Below are positions 45,016-54,220 of a stretch of 64,000 bases of DNA, piece by piece. The position numbers and the translations under genes were made by a program. Source of the stretch: Janthinobacterium sp. UMAB-56 (lineage in GTDB: Bacteria > Pseudomonadota > Gammaproteobacteria > Burkholderiales > Burkholderiaceae_D); assembly GCF_900095265.1 (NCBI RefSeq), contig NZ_LT607654.1:8110-72109 (forward strand). The letters are read 5' to 3'. Under the pieces are notes generated by a model. The model saw only the letters and a list, made by a program, of their open reading frames with translations, did no database searches and had not been told where the DNA came from. The number at the start of each line of letters is the position of its first letter. The first letter of the stretch is position 1.

Positions 45016-45872
45016 GGCTGTTTTCCTTCTGGCGGCGTGGAACTGAGGCCCAGCCCCGTCACTTGCCAGCCATTCTTGCCTTGTTTCCATTGAAATTGCT
45101 GGCCGAACCAGGCCAGTTCCAGCTCGCGCCGGATGCGGTTCGAATCCGTGCGGCCCTGGCGCGCCTTGATGGCGGCGCCCGCCTGTTGGGAAGCGGCCTC
45201 CGAGATCGGTTTCAGCCACCGCTGATACGTGTCGGGCGGCAAGGCCAGCACGCCGGCGACGCCATCGTCCCGCGTGGCGACGATGATTTGCAATTTGCTC
45301 AACTTCCTGGCGAGGTAGGCGCCGCGCCGCCCGTCGGGCGACACGGAGACCAGCATGGCGGGCGCGTAATCGCCAGTGACGCTACCAGGCACGTCAAACC
45401 ACAGCAATTCGCCGGTGCCCGTATCGAGCGCGCGGCCGTCGCGGGCAAACAGCAGCACCTCGCTGCGGCCCGGCTGCGGCACGCCCCATTCGGGGTCGCG
45501 CTCCGTGCGCACCATGCTGTCGCGCTGCATGGGACTGATGGGGCGCATCAGCGGCTCGCCATTTTGCACGCCGATGAGTATCGTGCCCTGGCCCGTGTAG
45601 CCCTTGCTAAACGCCAGCAGCATGGGCTGGCCTTCGCGCGTCGCTTTCAGCGGGCGCACTTCCACCACTTCGCGGGCGCCGCCGGGCCAATAGCCGTGCT
45701 GGCGGAAAGACAAGGTGACGAGCGAGTCGTGACGGTCGTTGGTGACGGCGAAGTCGCCGTATTGTTTCGTCACCGGCACATACGGCGCTTGCGCCTGCGC
45801 GGCGGGCCAGATGGCGGCAAGCAGGCTGGCTGCAAGCGCCAGGCGGTGCAGGCGGAAAGAAAGGGACAGCAT
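45012..45872 (-). CDS. Secreted protein of unknown function
   Basis: 286 residues from ATG 45872 with AGGATGCC upstream; signal peptide MLSLSFRLHRLALAASLLAAIWPAAQA. The rest looks like beta-rich repeats, with no known motif I can name. Coupled by ATGA to the lipoprotein gene downstream, suggesting the two act in the envelope together. An alternative start exists at 45914. Confidence 0.7.
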   Translation of the reverse strand: MLSLSFRLHRLALAASLLAAIWPAAQAQAPYVPVTKQYGDFAVTNDRHDSLVTLSFRQHGYWPGGAREVVEVRPLKATREGQPMLLAFSKGYTGQGTILIGVQNGEPLMRPISPMQRDSMVRTERDPEWGVPQPGRSEVLLFARDGRALDTGTGELLWFDVPGSVTGDYAPAMLVSVSPDGRRGAYLARKLSKLQIIVATRDDGVAGVLALPPDTYQRWLKPISEAASQQAGAAIKARQGRTDSNRIRRELELAWFGQQFQWKQGKNGWQVTGLGLSSTPPEGKQP

Positions 45873-45953
45873 GGCATCCTGTAAAGGTCGCACTGAGCGA
45901 AGGATGAACATCATAAACGATTCATTCCCAGCAACACTGTCCGATAGAAAACC

Positions 45954-46784
45954 TCAATGCCGCTGGATTTCGATCAGCTCGATTTCGAACAGCTTGGGCC
46001 ACAGCTTGCCCGTGACAAACAAGCGCTTGCCGCGCGCATCCCAGGCGATACCGTTCAGCACGGCATCGGGATTGGCGGTGCCGCGCTGTGCGGGCGGCAG
46101 CAAGCCCGTCAGGTCGATCCAGCCGATCACTCTACCGCTGGCCGGGTCAATGCGGGCGATCACGTCAGTGCCCCACACATTGGCAAACAGTTCGCCGTCG
46201 ACCATTTCCAGCTCGTTCAGGCGCTCGATGGGGCGGCCTTCCCCCTTCACGTCGAAACGGCGCACTTCCACCAGGGTTTTCGGATTGAGCACGCGGATGG
46301 CAGCGCTGCCGTCGCTCATGTAGACGAATTTGCCATCGCTGGCCAGGCCCCAGCCTTCGCCCTGGTAGCGAAAGGTCCGCTTGAGTTTGAAGGTTTTCTG
46401 GTCGAACACATAACCGGTCTGCGAAATCCAGGTCAAGGCAAGGATCTCATCGCCCACGTCCGTGATGCCTTCGCCGAATACTTTTTTATCAAACATGCTT
46501 TTTTGCAGCACTTTACCCGTCGTCAACTCCACCTTGCGCAGCGAGGACTGGCCGTTCTGGCCCGTGCTTTCATACAGATGGCCATCCTTGAACAGCAAAC
46601 CCTGCGTGAAAGCCTGTGGGTCGTGCGGATAGCTATTCTTGACGAAATAGCCATACACGGGAATGGCGGCCTGGGCGTAGCCCATTTCGCTCATCAGGCC
46701 CACGGTGCATAACAATCCCAGCAGCAGCGAGCCGGCGCTGCGTTTGATTTTGGCTGTAACCTTGGCGTTGACGTTGATGTTCAT
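45954..46784 (-). CDS. Glutaminyl-peptide cyclotransferase
   Basis: 276 residues with an N-terminal membrane/signal segment (RSAGSLLLGLLCTVGLMSEMGYAQA). The family pattern is FTQGLLFKDGHLYESTGQNGQSSLR, FGEGITDVGDEILALTW, EGWGLASDGKFVYMSDGS and LNELEMVDGELFANVWGTDVIARI, the five-bladed-propeller (plant-type) glutaminyl cyclase. It converts N-terminal Gln of secreted peptides or proteins to pyroglutamate. Start MNINVNAK at 46784. Confidence 0.92.
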   Translation of the reverse strand: MNINVNAKVTAKIKRSAGSLLLGLLCTVGLMSEMGYAQAAIPVYGYFVKNSYPHDPQAFTQGLLFKDGHLYESTGQNGQSSLRKVELTTGKVLQKSMFDKKVFGEGITDVGDEILALTWISQTGYVFDQKTFKLKRTFRYQGEGWGLASDGKFVYMSDGSAAIRVLNPKTLVEVRRFDVKGEGRPIERLNELEMVDGELFANVWGTDVIARIDPASGRVIGWIDLTGLLPPAQRGTANPDAVLNGIAWDARGKRLFVTGKLWPKLFEIELIEIQRH

Positions 46785-46810
46785 CTGGTCGGGCGGAAGT
46801 GGAGGACTGC

Positions 46811-47719
46811 CTATTGTAATCGCGCGGCGTCCACCATGTGCGTCCTGACGAGGTCAAGCCAGGCCCGCGCGGCGAACGACAGCCGACCGCCTCGGCGCCA
46901 GGCCAGCATCAGATTCCACTCCACGGGCGGGCCGGCCAGGGGAATCACGGCAAACTGCGCTGGATCGAGCGTGTCGCAATACATCTTTGGCAGCAGGCAA
47001 ATGCCGACGCCCAGCCGCACCAGCGAGGCAATGAAATCCCACTGGCCGCTGCGGCCCGTGATGCGCGGCGCGAAGCCGGCCCGCTGGCAGGCAGCGTGCA
47101 CGATGTCGTTGAGGGCGAAAGCGGCGCCATAAAAGATGAAGGGGCTGTCGGCCAGCTCGGCGAGGGCCACCGAGGAGCGCCCCTGCCATGGAGAAGCGGG
47201 AGCAGCAAGCAGGCACAGGGGCGAGCGCACGAGGGGCAAGGCTTCGAAATCCTGCCAGGTGGCTGCATTGCCCGGGTAATCGAGCATGGTGCCCAGTTCC
47301 ACCGTGCCGTTGCGCAAGTCGCGCTCGATGGCTTGCGTGCCGCTCTCGTACATTTTCAGTTCGATGCCCGGATAGCGCTGGTGGTATTCGGCCAGCCACG
47401 GCGCCAGGGTGGAATGGGTCTGCGGCGACACGCCGACGCGCAATTCTCCCCGTTCCAGCTCTTGCAGGTCGCGCAACTCCACCTTCAGTTCCGCATGCAG
47501 GGCCAGCAGTTCATGCGCGCGCGACAGCACCACCTTGCCCGCGTCCGTCAGCGTAAAGCGCTTGCCCGCGCGGTCCAGCAAGGCCAGGTCGAGCGACTGT
47601 TCCAGCTGGGCGATCATCTTGCTGACGGTGGGTTGCGTCACGTGCAGCCTGGCGGCGGCGCGCGTAAAACTGTTCTGTTCGACCACTTCGACGAAGTAGC
47701 GCAGGGAGCGGATATCCAT
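46811..47719 (-). CDS. cidR: LysR-family regulator of the CidA/LrgB genes
   Basis: 302 residues from MDIRSLRYFVEVVEQ (47719; ATG at 47731 also possible). N-terminal LysR winged helix, then a LysR substrate domain (DSPFIFYGAAFALNDI, WDFIASLVRLGVGICLLPK). It is divergent from the cidA-lrgB pair 69 bases away. In other bacteria a LysR regulator (CidR) controls this pair in response to acetate; that link is by analogy. Confidence 0.9.
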   Translation of the reverse strand: MDIRSLRYFVEVVEQNSFTRAAARLHVTQPTVSKMIAQLEQSLDLALLDRAGKRFTLTDAGKVVLSRAHELLALHAELKVELRDLQELERGELRVGVSPQTHSTLAPWLAEYHQRYPGIELKMYESGTQAIERDLRNGTVELGTMLDYPGNAATWQDFEALPLVRSPLCLLAAPASPWQGRSSVALAELADSPFIFYGAAFALNDIVHAACQRAGFAPRITGRSGQWDFIASLVRLGVGICLLPKMYCDTLDPAQFAVIPLAGPPVEWNLMLAWRRGGRLSFAARAWLDLVRTHMVDAARLQ

Positions 47720-47788
47720 GATGCATTCCAAAATCGAATGATAATCATAAGTTTAAGTCATTTTATCTTTTGATGTGTAGTCTCTACA

Positions 47789-48292
47789 ATGAAAACCTCC
47801 CCAGCCGCTAGAAAGCCCGCCGTGAAAGCCCCAGCCTTGCCGCATGCCATCCATTCCGCCGCTCTGCCTGCCATCCCTGCCTGGCGCCAGCCCGCGCAGA
47901 CTGTGTGGCAGGTGGGCATCTTGATTGCCGCCTGGTGGCTGGCCGACGAAGCCGCCTCCGCCCTGCACTTGCCGTTTTCCGGCGGCGTAGTGGGCTTGTT
48001 CGTGCTGGTGGCCCTGCTGCTGTCAGGCTGGGTGCGGCCCGCCGCCATCGAACTGGGCGCGAACTGGCTGCTGGCCAATATGCTGCTGTTCTTTATTCCG
48101 CTGGTCGTATCCGTGGTGCAATTTACACAGCTATTGAAATCGCAGGGCGTGATGCTGTTCGTGAATATCGGCCTGGGCTTTGCCTGCGTGATGCTGGCCA
48201 CGGCGTTGACGGTGGAATGGGTGTGCCGATATGAGCGCAAGCTGCGCCTGCAAAAACTCGTGCGCCAGCGCACAGCCAGGGCGGCAGCATGA
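47789..48292 (+). CDS. CidA/LrgA-family holin-like membrane protein
   Basis: 167 residues; an unusually long, basic N-terminal tail, then helices in VWQVGILIAAWWLADEAASALHLPFSGGVVGLFVLVALLLSG and ANMLLFFIPLVVSVVQF. The CidA/LrgA family resembles holins and is linked to membrane permeability and programmed lysis, or to pyruvate/3-hydroxypropionate efflux in some bacteria. ATGA overlap with lrgB indicates coupling. Confidence 0.9.
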   Translation: MKTSPAARKPAVKAPALPHAIHSAALPAIPAWRQPAQTVWQVGILIAAWWLADEAASALHLPFSGGVVGLFVLVALLLSGWVRPAAIELGANWLLANMLLFFIPLVVSVVQFTQLLKSQGVMLFVNIGLGFACVMLATALTVEWVCRYERKLRLQKLVRQRTARAAA

Positions 48293-48978
48293 GCACTTTG
48301 GTCCTGTCCCTGCTGTTTTTGCTGCTGACCCTGGTGCTCTTCTATGCCAACCAGGCAGTGCACCGCCGCCACCCGCATTTTTTACTGACGCCCGCCATCT
48401 GCACCTCGGCGCTATTGATCGTCATCGTGCAAGCCACCTCGACGCCGTTCGCCACCTATTTCGGCGAGACGCGCTGGCTGCCGTGGCTGCTGGGCCCGGC
48501 CACCATCGCCTTCGCGCTGCCCATCTTCCAGGAGCGCAAGCTGATTCGCAAGCACTGGCTGGCCTTGTCGCTGGGCAGCTGCGCCGGCATCGTCGCCTCC
48601 GTGGCCGCCACCCTGCTGCTGGACCGCTTGTTGGGCGTGCATGGTGACATGGCGCGCAGCTTGCTGGCCCGTTCCGTCTCGACGCCATTCGCGCTGGAAG
48701 CGTCGCGCCACATGGGCGGCTCGGCACAGCTGACGGGGATTTTTGTCGTAATGACGGGCTTGTTCGGCTTGATGCTGGGCAAACCCTTGTTAAAACTGCT
48801 GCCCTTGCGCATGCGCATCGCCCGTGGCGCGCCGTATGGCGCGGCGGCGCACGGCTTCGGTCTGTCCGTGGCGCGCCGCGTGGGCACCGAAGAAGGCGCC
48901 GTGGCCAGCCTGACGATGATTTTCTCGGGCGTCGTGACGGTGCTGCTGGCGCCGCTGCTGGGGCATCTTCTGGGCTAG
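48289..48978 (+). CDS. lrgB: LrgB-family membrane protein
   Basis: 229 residues with about seven helices and the LrgB core (TRWLPWLLGPATIAFALPIFQ, LARSVSTPFALEAS, GTEEGAVASLTMIFSGVVTVLLAPLL). Partner of the CidA/LrgA protein directly upstream. The two together form the cid/lrg module, controlled by the divergent LysR gene. Confidence 0.92.
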   Translation: MSTLVLSLLFLLLTLVLFYANQAVHRRHPHFLLTPAICTSALLIVIVQATSTPFATYFGETRWLPWLLGPATIAFALPIFQERKLIRKHWLALSLGSCAGIVASVAATLLLDRLLGVHGDMARSLLARSVSTPFALEASRHMGGSAQLTGIFVVMTGLFGLMLGKPLLKLLPLRMRIARGAPYGAAAHGFGLSVARRVGTEEGAVASLTMIFSGVVTVLLAPLLGHLLG

Positions 48979-49658
48979 CGGTCCGCATGCAGCGCCTGCA
49001 TGCCATGCACGATCAGGTCGATTCCCGCCAGAAAATCCTCCTGGTCGTCGTGCGCGCGCAACTGCCCCGCCACCTTGCGGGCAAACGGAAATGCCTGCGC
49101 ATCGAGGCGTGACCACGCGCCCGCCATGCTGTCGAGGAAATGCGCACGCTCCAGGCCCTTTTCCCTGGCGATGACGGCATTGGCCGCATTTTGTCCGCTC
49201 ACGCCCAGCAAATAGTTCAACAAGGTGCATGCCGCCAGCCATTGCCTGTGCTGCGGCACGCCCAGGGCATCCACTTGCTGGCCCAGTCGTTCCAGAATGC
49301 GCACGGTGGGCAGCTGGCCCGGCGCGCGCGACAGGGCCGAGCCCAGCCACGGATGCGCATCCATCGCCTCGAACATGGTCAGCGCCACGGCGCGTATGCC
49401 CGCCTGCGGCGTAGCGCCAAACGGGGCGGCCTGCATGGCGCGGGCGACGATGGCGTCGCTGGCGGCCGTGAACAAATCATCCTTGTCGGCCACGTGCCAG
49501 TAGATGGCACCCGCGCCCGTCGCCAGACGCGCGGCCAGGGCGCGGAAGGTCAGGCCGCCCTCGCCGGCCGTATCGAGCAAGGCAATGGCGGCATCGATGA
49601 TGGTGTCGCGCGTCAGAGCATCGGCGCGTCGTGGTGGGTACGCTACAGTATTGGGCAT
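48975..49658 (-). CDS. TetR-family regulator, divergent from a TetX-like monooxygenase
   Basis: 227 residues. Helix-turn-helix in DTIIDAAIALLDTAGEGGLTFRALAARLATGAGAIYWHVADKDDLF, the form of TetR(A)-like and TetR-C regulators. Its stop overlaps lrgB convergently by 4 bases. A promoter with an adjacent palindrome lies between it and the monooxygenase, so it is the likely repressor. Inducer unknown. Confidence 0.9.
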   Translation of the reverse strand: MPNTVAYPPRRADALTRDTIIDAAIALLDTAGEGGLTFRALAARLATGAGAIYWHVADKDDLFTAASDAIVARAMQAAPFGATPQAGIRAVALTMFEAMDAHPWLGSALSRAPGQLPTVRILERLGQQVDALGVPQHRQWLAACTLLNYLLGVSGQNAANAVIAREKGLERAHFLDSMAGAWSRLDAQAFPFARKVAGQLRAHDDQEDFLAGIDLIVHGMQALHADR

Positions 49659-49666
49659 CGCTTATC

Positions 49667-49715
49667 TTGACACAGATGCCAGCTTGCCGCAAAATTCTTG
49701 TGGAACGCTGTTCCA
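49667..49715 (+). promoter_or_regulatory. Promoter and operator between the TetR and monooxygenase genes
   Basis: TTGACA (49667-49672), a 17-base spacer and CAAAAT (49690-49695) form a plus-strand promoter. The palindrome TGGAAC-GCT-GTTCCA (49701-49715) sits at the expected start of transcription, a good site for the divergent TetR repressor. Confidence 0.65.
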
Positions 49716-49748
49716 ATAACATTTTGAAAACGACCTTCAAGGATGACC

Positions 49749-50891
49749 ATGCATATCGCCATCATCGGCGCAGGCCTGGGCGGGCTGATGCTCGCCCGCG
49801 TGCTGCACGTCCAAGGCATCGCCGCAACCGTGTACGAGGCCGATGCGTCACCGCAGGCGCGCCGCCAGGGTGGCCTGCTCGATATCCACGAGGAAAGCGG
49901 CCAGCAAGCGCTGCGGGCGGCTGGCCTGCATGACGCCTTCCGCGCACTCATCCATGCGGGCGGCGAGGCCAGCCGCGTGCTCGACCTGCACGGCACCGTT
50001 TTGCTCGAAGAGGGGGGCGATGGCACCGCTGGCCGTCCGGAAGTGGCGCGCGGAGAACTGCGCCGCATCCTGCTCGATGCCTTGCCTGACGGGTGCGTGC
50101 GCTGGGGCCATAAATTGACCAGCGTCGCAACGATGGGCGGCGGCCAACACATGCTGAGCTTTGCAAATGGCGCCACGGCAACGAGCAACCTGCTGGTGGG
50201 CGCGGACGGCGCCTGGTCCAGGGTGCGGCCCCTGCTCTCAAGCGCGCAGCCCGGGTACAGCGGCATTGTCTTCATCGAAACGTATCTGTTCGACAGCGAC
50301 CGTCGCCACCTGGCCAGCGCGCAAGCCGTGGGCGCGGGCGCCCTGTTCGCGCTGGCGCCGGGAAAAGGCATCCTGGCGCACCGGGAAGCCGATGGCGTGC
50401 TGCATGCGTATGTGGCCTTGAGCAAGCCGGAAGAATGGCTGGCCGGCATTGATTTTGCCGATCCCGCCGCCGCCCGGGCTTGCATCGCCGCGCAATTTTC
50501 CGGGTGGGCGCCCGCGCTGACGGCCCTGATCACGGACGCGGACACGCCGCCCGTGCCACGCCCCGTGCATCTGCTGCCCGTTGACCACCGCTGGCAACGC
50601 GTGTCGGGCGTGACCTTGCTGGGAGACGCTGCTCATTTGATGGCGCCGGTCGGCGAAGGCGCCAACCTGGCCATGCTCGATGGCGCCGAGCTGGCGCAGG
50701 CGCTTGCCACGCAGCCGGGCGACGTCGACGCGGCCCTGCTGGCGTATGAAGCGGCGCTGTTTGCGCGCAGCAGCGTGGCCGCAGCGGAGTCCAAGCGCAT
50801 CCTGCACCTGTGCGTTGGCGACGAGGCGCCGCACAGCCTAGTCCGGTTCTTTGCCGGCATTCAAGACGAAGGCCCGGCGCGGGAAGTGTAA
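49749..50891 (+). CDS. TetX-like FAD-dependent monooxygenase
   Basis: 380 residues from MHIAIIGAGLGGL with AAGGA five bases upstream. GxGxxG at the N terminus, GGLLDIHEESGQQALRAAGL, GELRRILLDALP and LLGDAAHLMAPVGEGANLAMLDGAELA place it in the PHBH/TetX flavin monooxygenase group, close in layout to the tetracycline-inactivating TetX. Whether it acts on tetracyclines or on another aromatic compound cannot be decided from sequence. Regulated by the divergent TetR gene on inference. Confidence 0.85.
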   Translation: MHIAIIGAGLGGLMLARVLHVQGIAATVYEADASPQARRQGGLLDIHEESGQQALRAAGLHDAFRALIHAGGEASRVLDLHGTVLLEEGGDGTAGRPEVARGELRRILLDALPDGCVRWGHKLTSVATMGGGQHMLSFANGATATSNLLVGADGAWSRVRPLLSSAQPGYSGIVFIETYLFDSDRRHLASAQAVGAGALFALAPGKGILAHREADGVLHAYVALSKPEEWLAGIDFADPAAARACIAAQFSGWAPALTALITDADTPPVPRPVHLLPVDHRWQRVSGVTLLGDAAHLMAPVGEGANLAMLDGAELAQALATQPGDVDAALLAYEAALFARSSVAAAESKRILHLCVGDEAPHSLVRFFAGIQDEGPAREV

Positions 50892-50983
50892 GAGGCAGCG
50901 GTGAGGCGCGGCACCAAAGCCCCACGCCAGCGGCCTTTATCGGGGATAATACGCATTTCCCCATTCCAAGCAGCCGCGCCACG

Positions 50984-52075
50984 ATGAAATACCCTGCAGT
51001 CCTGCCTTTCAGCGACATCCTGTCCCGCTTGCACGCGTTCGATGCCATCATCGACGTGCGCAGCCCGTCCGAGTTCGCGGAAGACCACTTGCCGGGCGCC
51101 ATCAACCTGCCTGTGCTCGATGACGAGCAGCGTGTGCGCGTGGGCACTTTATACAAACAGACCAGCGCCTTCGAAGCGAAGAAACTGGGTGCGGCGCTGA
51201 TCGCGAAAAATATCGCGCGGCATATCGAAGAAGGTTTTCTTGCTCATCCGCATTCATGGTCTCCGCTCGTCTATTGCTGGCGCGGCGGCAACCGCAGCGG
51301 CGCCATGGCGCATATTCTGGCGCGCATCGGCTGGCCCGTCACTCAGCTCGACGGCGGCTACAAGGAATACCGGCGCCATGTGAATACCGAACTGGCTACC
51401 CTGCCCGAACGCTTCGACTTTATCAATGTGCTGTGCGGTCCCACGGGCAGCGGCAAGAGCCGCTTGCTGCAGGTGCTCGACAAACAAGGCGCGCAAGTGA
51501 TCGACCTGGAAGACCTGGCGGCCCATCGCGGCTCCGTGCTGGGCGGCTTGCCAGACGCGGACCAGCCCTCGCAAAAAGCGTTTGAAAGCGCGTTGTGGCA
51601 GCAACTGCGCCATTTCGACCCGCAGCTCCCCGTGTTCATCGAGTCCGAAAGCAAGAAAGTGGGCCGTTTGCGCGTGCCCGATGCGCTGATGGACAAGATG
51701 CGCGCGGCCGACTGCACCGACGTGCGCCTCGCCACCGACCAGCGCGTGCAATTGCTGATGCAAGACTATGAACATTTCGTCGGCGACGCGCAGCGCCTGA
51801 ATGTGCAGCTGGCGCTGTTGACGCAGCTGCATGGCAAGGAGAAAATTGCCCACTGGCAGCAACTGGCCACAGCGGGCCGCATGGCCGAGCTCGTGGAAGC
51901 GTTGCTGGTGCAACATTACGACCCCGTGTACCGGCAATCGATCGCCCGCAACTTCAGCCGCTACGCGCAGGCCACGCCGCTGGTCTTGCCCGATATTTCA
52001 GAACATGCCTTCGAGCAAGCCGCGCGCGCATTATGTGCTATCGTCGGCCAACCCCGTACCGCCAGTGCCGCGTGA
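50984..52075 (+). CDS. mnmH: tRNA 2-selenouridine synthase
   Basis: 363 residues: an N-terminal rhodanese domain with active-site C98 in YCWRGGNRSG, and a P-loop domain with GPTGSGKS and SESKKVGRLRVP. It replaces the sulfur of 2-thiouridine in tRNA wobble positions with selenium, using selenophosphate from SelD. The ATG at 50984 was chosen; the frame is open upstream to 50810. Followed 45 bases later by selD. Confidence 0.95.
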   Translation: MKYPAVLPFSDILSRLHAFDAIIDVRSPSEFAEDHLPGAINLPVLDDEQRVRVGTLYKQTSAFEAKKLGAALIAKNIARHIEEGFLAHPHSWSPLVYCWRGGNRSGAMAHILARIGWPVTQLDGGYKEYRRHVNTELATLPERFDFINVLCGPTGSGKSRLLQVLDKQGAQVIDLEDLAAHRGSVLGGLPDADQPSQKAFESALWQQLRHFDPQLPVFIESESKKVGRLRVPDALMDKMRAADCTDVRLATDQRVQLLMQDYEHFVGDAQRLNVQLALLTQLHGKEKIAHWQQLATAGRMAELVEALLVQHYDPVYRQSIARNFSRYAQATPLVLPDISEHAFEQAARALCAIVGQPRTASAA

Positions 52076-52120
52076 TGCCTGGCTTGCCACCTAATTACTT
52101 AATTCAGCAGGATGACGACC

Positions 52121-53185
52121 ATGTCCGATAGCGCAGCAACACCAGATACACCGATCCGATTGACCGAATTTGCCCATGGCGGCGGATGCGGCTGCAAAAT
52201 TGCGCCCGGCGTGCTGGCCGACATTTTAAAAGGCAGCGGTGGCTTTCCCCTGCCGAAGGAATTGCTGGTCGGCATAGAAACCTCCGATGACGCGGCCGTC
52301 TACCAGCTCAACGACGAGCAGGCGCTGATCGCCACCACGGATTTCTTCATGCCCATTGTCGATGACCCGTTCGACTTTGGCCGCATCGCCGCCACCAACG
52401 CCATTTCCGACGTGTACGCCATGGGTGGAACGCCCATCATGGCGCTGGCCCTGGTGGGCATGCCAATCAATAAATTGCCAGTGGAAACCATCGGCCGCAT
52501 ATTAAAAGGTGGCGAAACTATCTGTGCCCAGGCCGGCATCCCCATCGCGGGTGGCCACACCATCGACTCCGTCGAACCGATCTACGGCCTGGTCGTGCTG
52601 GGCCTGGTGCATCCCTCGCAAGTCAAACGCAACGCGGGCGCACGCACCGGCGACAAACTGGTGCTGGGCAAACCGATCGGCGTGGGCATTTTGTCCGCCG
52701 CGCTGAAGAAAAATGCGCTGGACGCGGAAGGCTACGCTTCTCTGATCGATAACACCACCAAATTGAATACCCCGGGCAAGAAACTGGCCCTGCTGGACGG
52801 CGTGCATGCGCTGACGGACGTGACGGGCTTCGGCTTGCTGGGCCACACGCTGGAACTGGCGCGCGGCGCGAAGTTGCAGGCGCGCATCGCCATGCACGAT
52901 GTGCCGCTGCTGCCGCAGGTGCAGCAACTGGCGCAGAATGGAAACATCACGGGCGCCTCCAGCCGCAACTGGCAGGGCTACGGCGCGCAAGTGGCGCTGG
53001 ACGACAGCCTCAGCGCCATCGACAAGGCGATCCTGACGGATCCGCAAACGGCCGGCCCCCTGCTGGTGGCTTGCGCGCCGGAAGCCGTCGAGCAAGTGCT
53101 GGCGATTTTCCGCGCCGAAGGCTTTGGCGACGCCGTCGTCATCGGCGAGATGTTGGAAGGCACGACCGGGGTTTCCGTAATCTAA
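52121..53185 (+). CDS. selD: Selenide, water dikinase (selenophosphate synthase)
   Basis: 354 residues. Active-site region GGCGCKIAP with C23 and K26 in place of E. coli C17/K20, thus the cysteine form without selenocysteine. ATP-binding ETSDDAAVYQL and TDFFMPIVDDPFDFG follow. It makes selenophosphate from selenide and ATP. ATG 52121 has AGGA eight bases upstream; ATG 52112 is also in frame. Its stop overlaps an ATG of the next frame. Confidence 0.95.
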   Translation: MSDSAATPDTPIRLTEFAHGGGCGCKIAPGVLADILKGSGGFPLPKELLVGIETSDDAAVYQLNDEQALIATTDFFMPIVDDPFDFGRIAATNAISDVYAMGGTPIMALALVGMPINKLPVETIGRILKGGETICAQAGIPIAGGHTIDSVEPIYGLVVLGLVHPSQVKRNAGARTGDKLVLGKPIGVGILSAALKKNALDAEGYASLIDNTTKLNTPGKKLALLDGVHALTDVTGFGLLGHTLELARGAKLQARIAMHDVPLLPQVQQLAQNGNITGASSRNWQGYGAQVALDDSLSAIDKAILTDPQTAGPLLVACAPEAVEQVLAIFRAEGFGDAVVIGEMLEGTTGVSVI

Positions 53186-53211
53186 TGAATATTTTTTGCA
53201 AAGGCAGTCCC

Positions 53212-54090
53212 ATGACCATGTTCTCCAACTCATCGAACAAGTTTCCCGCCATCCTGGCCACCGTCGCCGCCACCCTGGCCATCCACAGCGGCCTGGCGCA
53301 AGCCCAGCAAGTGCTGCGCGTGTCCGCCATTCCCGACGAAGCGCCGACAGAATTGCAGCGCAAGTTCAAGCCGCTGGGCAGCTATCTGGAGAAAAAGCTG
53401 GGCATGAAGGTGGAATTTACGCCCGTCACCGATTACGCGGCCTCCGTGGAAGGCTTGATCAACCACAAGCTGGACATGGTCTGGTTCGGCGGTTTTACCT
53501 TCGTGCAAGCGAACGTGCGCAGCGGCGGCAAGATCGTGCCCCTGGTACAGCGCGAAGAAGACACGAAATTCCGCTCGGTGTTCGTCACCACCAGCAAGGA
53601 CATCAATCAGTTGTCCGACTTGAAAGGCAAGAATTTCACGTTCGGCTCGGAATCGTCGACCTCCGGCCACTTGATGCCGCGTTACTACTTGCTGGCCGCC
53701 AAGATCAATCCGGACACGGACATGAAGCGCATCGCGTTTTCCGGCGCGCATGACGCCACCGTGGCGGCCGTTGCCGGCGGCAAGGTCGATGCGGGCACCT
53801 TGAACATTTCCGTGTGGGAAAAGCTGGTCGAAGCGAAAAAGGTTGACCCAAGCAAGGTGCGCGTGTTCTACACGACGCCCGGCTACTACGATTACAACTG
53901 GAGCGTGCGCGCCGACATGAACCCTGTCATGCGCCAGAAGCTGACGGACGCCTTCCTGGCGCTGGACCCTTCCACGCCGGAAGGCAAGGAAATCCTCGAC
54001 CTGCAGCGCGCCACCAAGTTCATCCCGACTAAGGCCGAGAACTACAAGGATATCGAAGCGGCTGCGCGCGACGCGAAGCTGTTGAAATAA
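53212..54090 (+). CDS. Phosphonate-type ABC substrate-binding protein, putative selenate importer
   Basis: 292 residues with a signal peptide (MTMFSNSSNKFPAILATVAATLAIHSGLAQA) and a PhnD/PtxB-like fold (FKPLGSYLEKKLGMKVEFTPVTDYAASVEGL, DMVWFGGFTFVQAN, FTFGSESSTSGHLMPRYYLL). Proteins of this kind next to selD and mnmH are annotated as putative selenate-binding proteins. ATG 53212 with AAAGG seven bases upstream. First gene of a four-gene ABC system; a repeat separates it from the ATPase gene. Confidence 0.88.
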   Translation: MTMFSNSSNKFPAILATVAATLAIHSGLAQAQQVLRVSAIPDEAPTELQRKFKPLGSYLEKKLGMKVEFTPVTDYAASVEGLINHKLDMVWFGGFTFVQANVRSGGKIVPLVQREEDTKFRSVFVTTSKDINQLSDLKGKNFTFGSESSTSGHLMPRYYLLAAKINPDTDMKRIAFSGAHDATVAAVAGGKVDAGTLNISVWEKLVEAKKVDPSKVRVFYTTPGYYDYNWSVRADMNPVMRQKLTDAFLALDPSTPEGKEILDLQRATKFIPTKAENYKDIEAAARDAKLLK

Positions 54091-54114
54091 TTTCCTCGTA
54101 TTCAGCATCAATCA

Positions 54115-54194
54115 GGGGTCAGACGGTGGCGCCGAGTCCCGCGCGGGGAATACGTCCCAATGGGACGTATTCCGATCACGAAGCGACTGACCCC
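54115..54194. repeat. Nested palindromic repeat element (REP/MITE-like)
   Basis: Outer arms GGGGTCAG (54115-54122) and CTGACCCC (54187-54194); inner arms GGAATACGTCCC (54147-54158) and GGGACGTATTCC (54162-54173) around AAT, both perfect. It lies between genes of one operon. The design fits a mobile or extragenic palindromic element; other copies must be sought in the genome. Confidence 0.7.
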
Positions 54195-54220
54195 AGCCCT
54201 CATTTGCAACGAAACATCGC

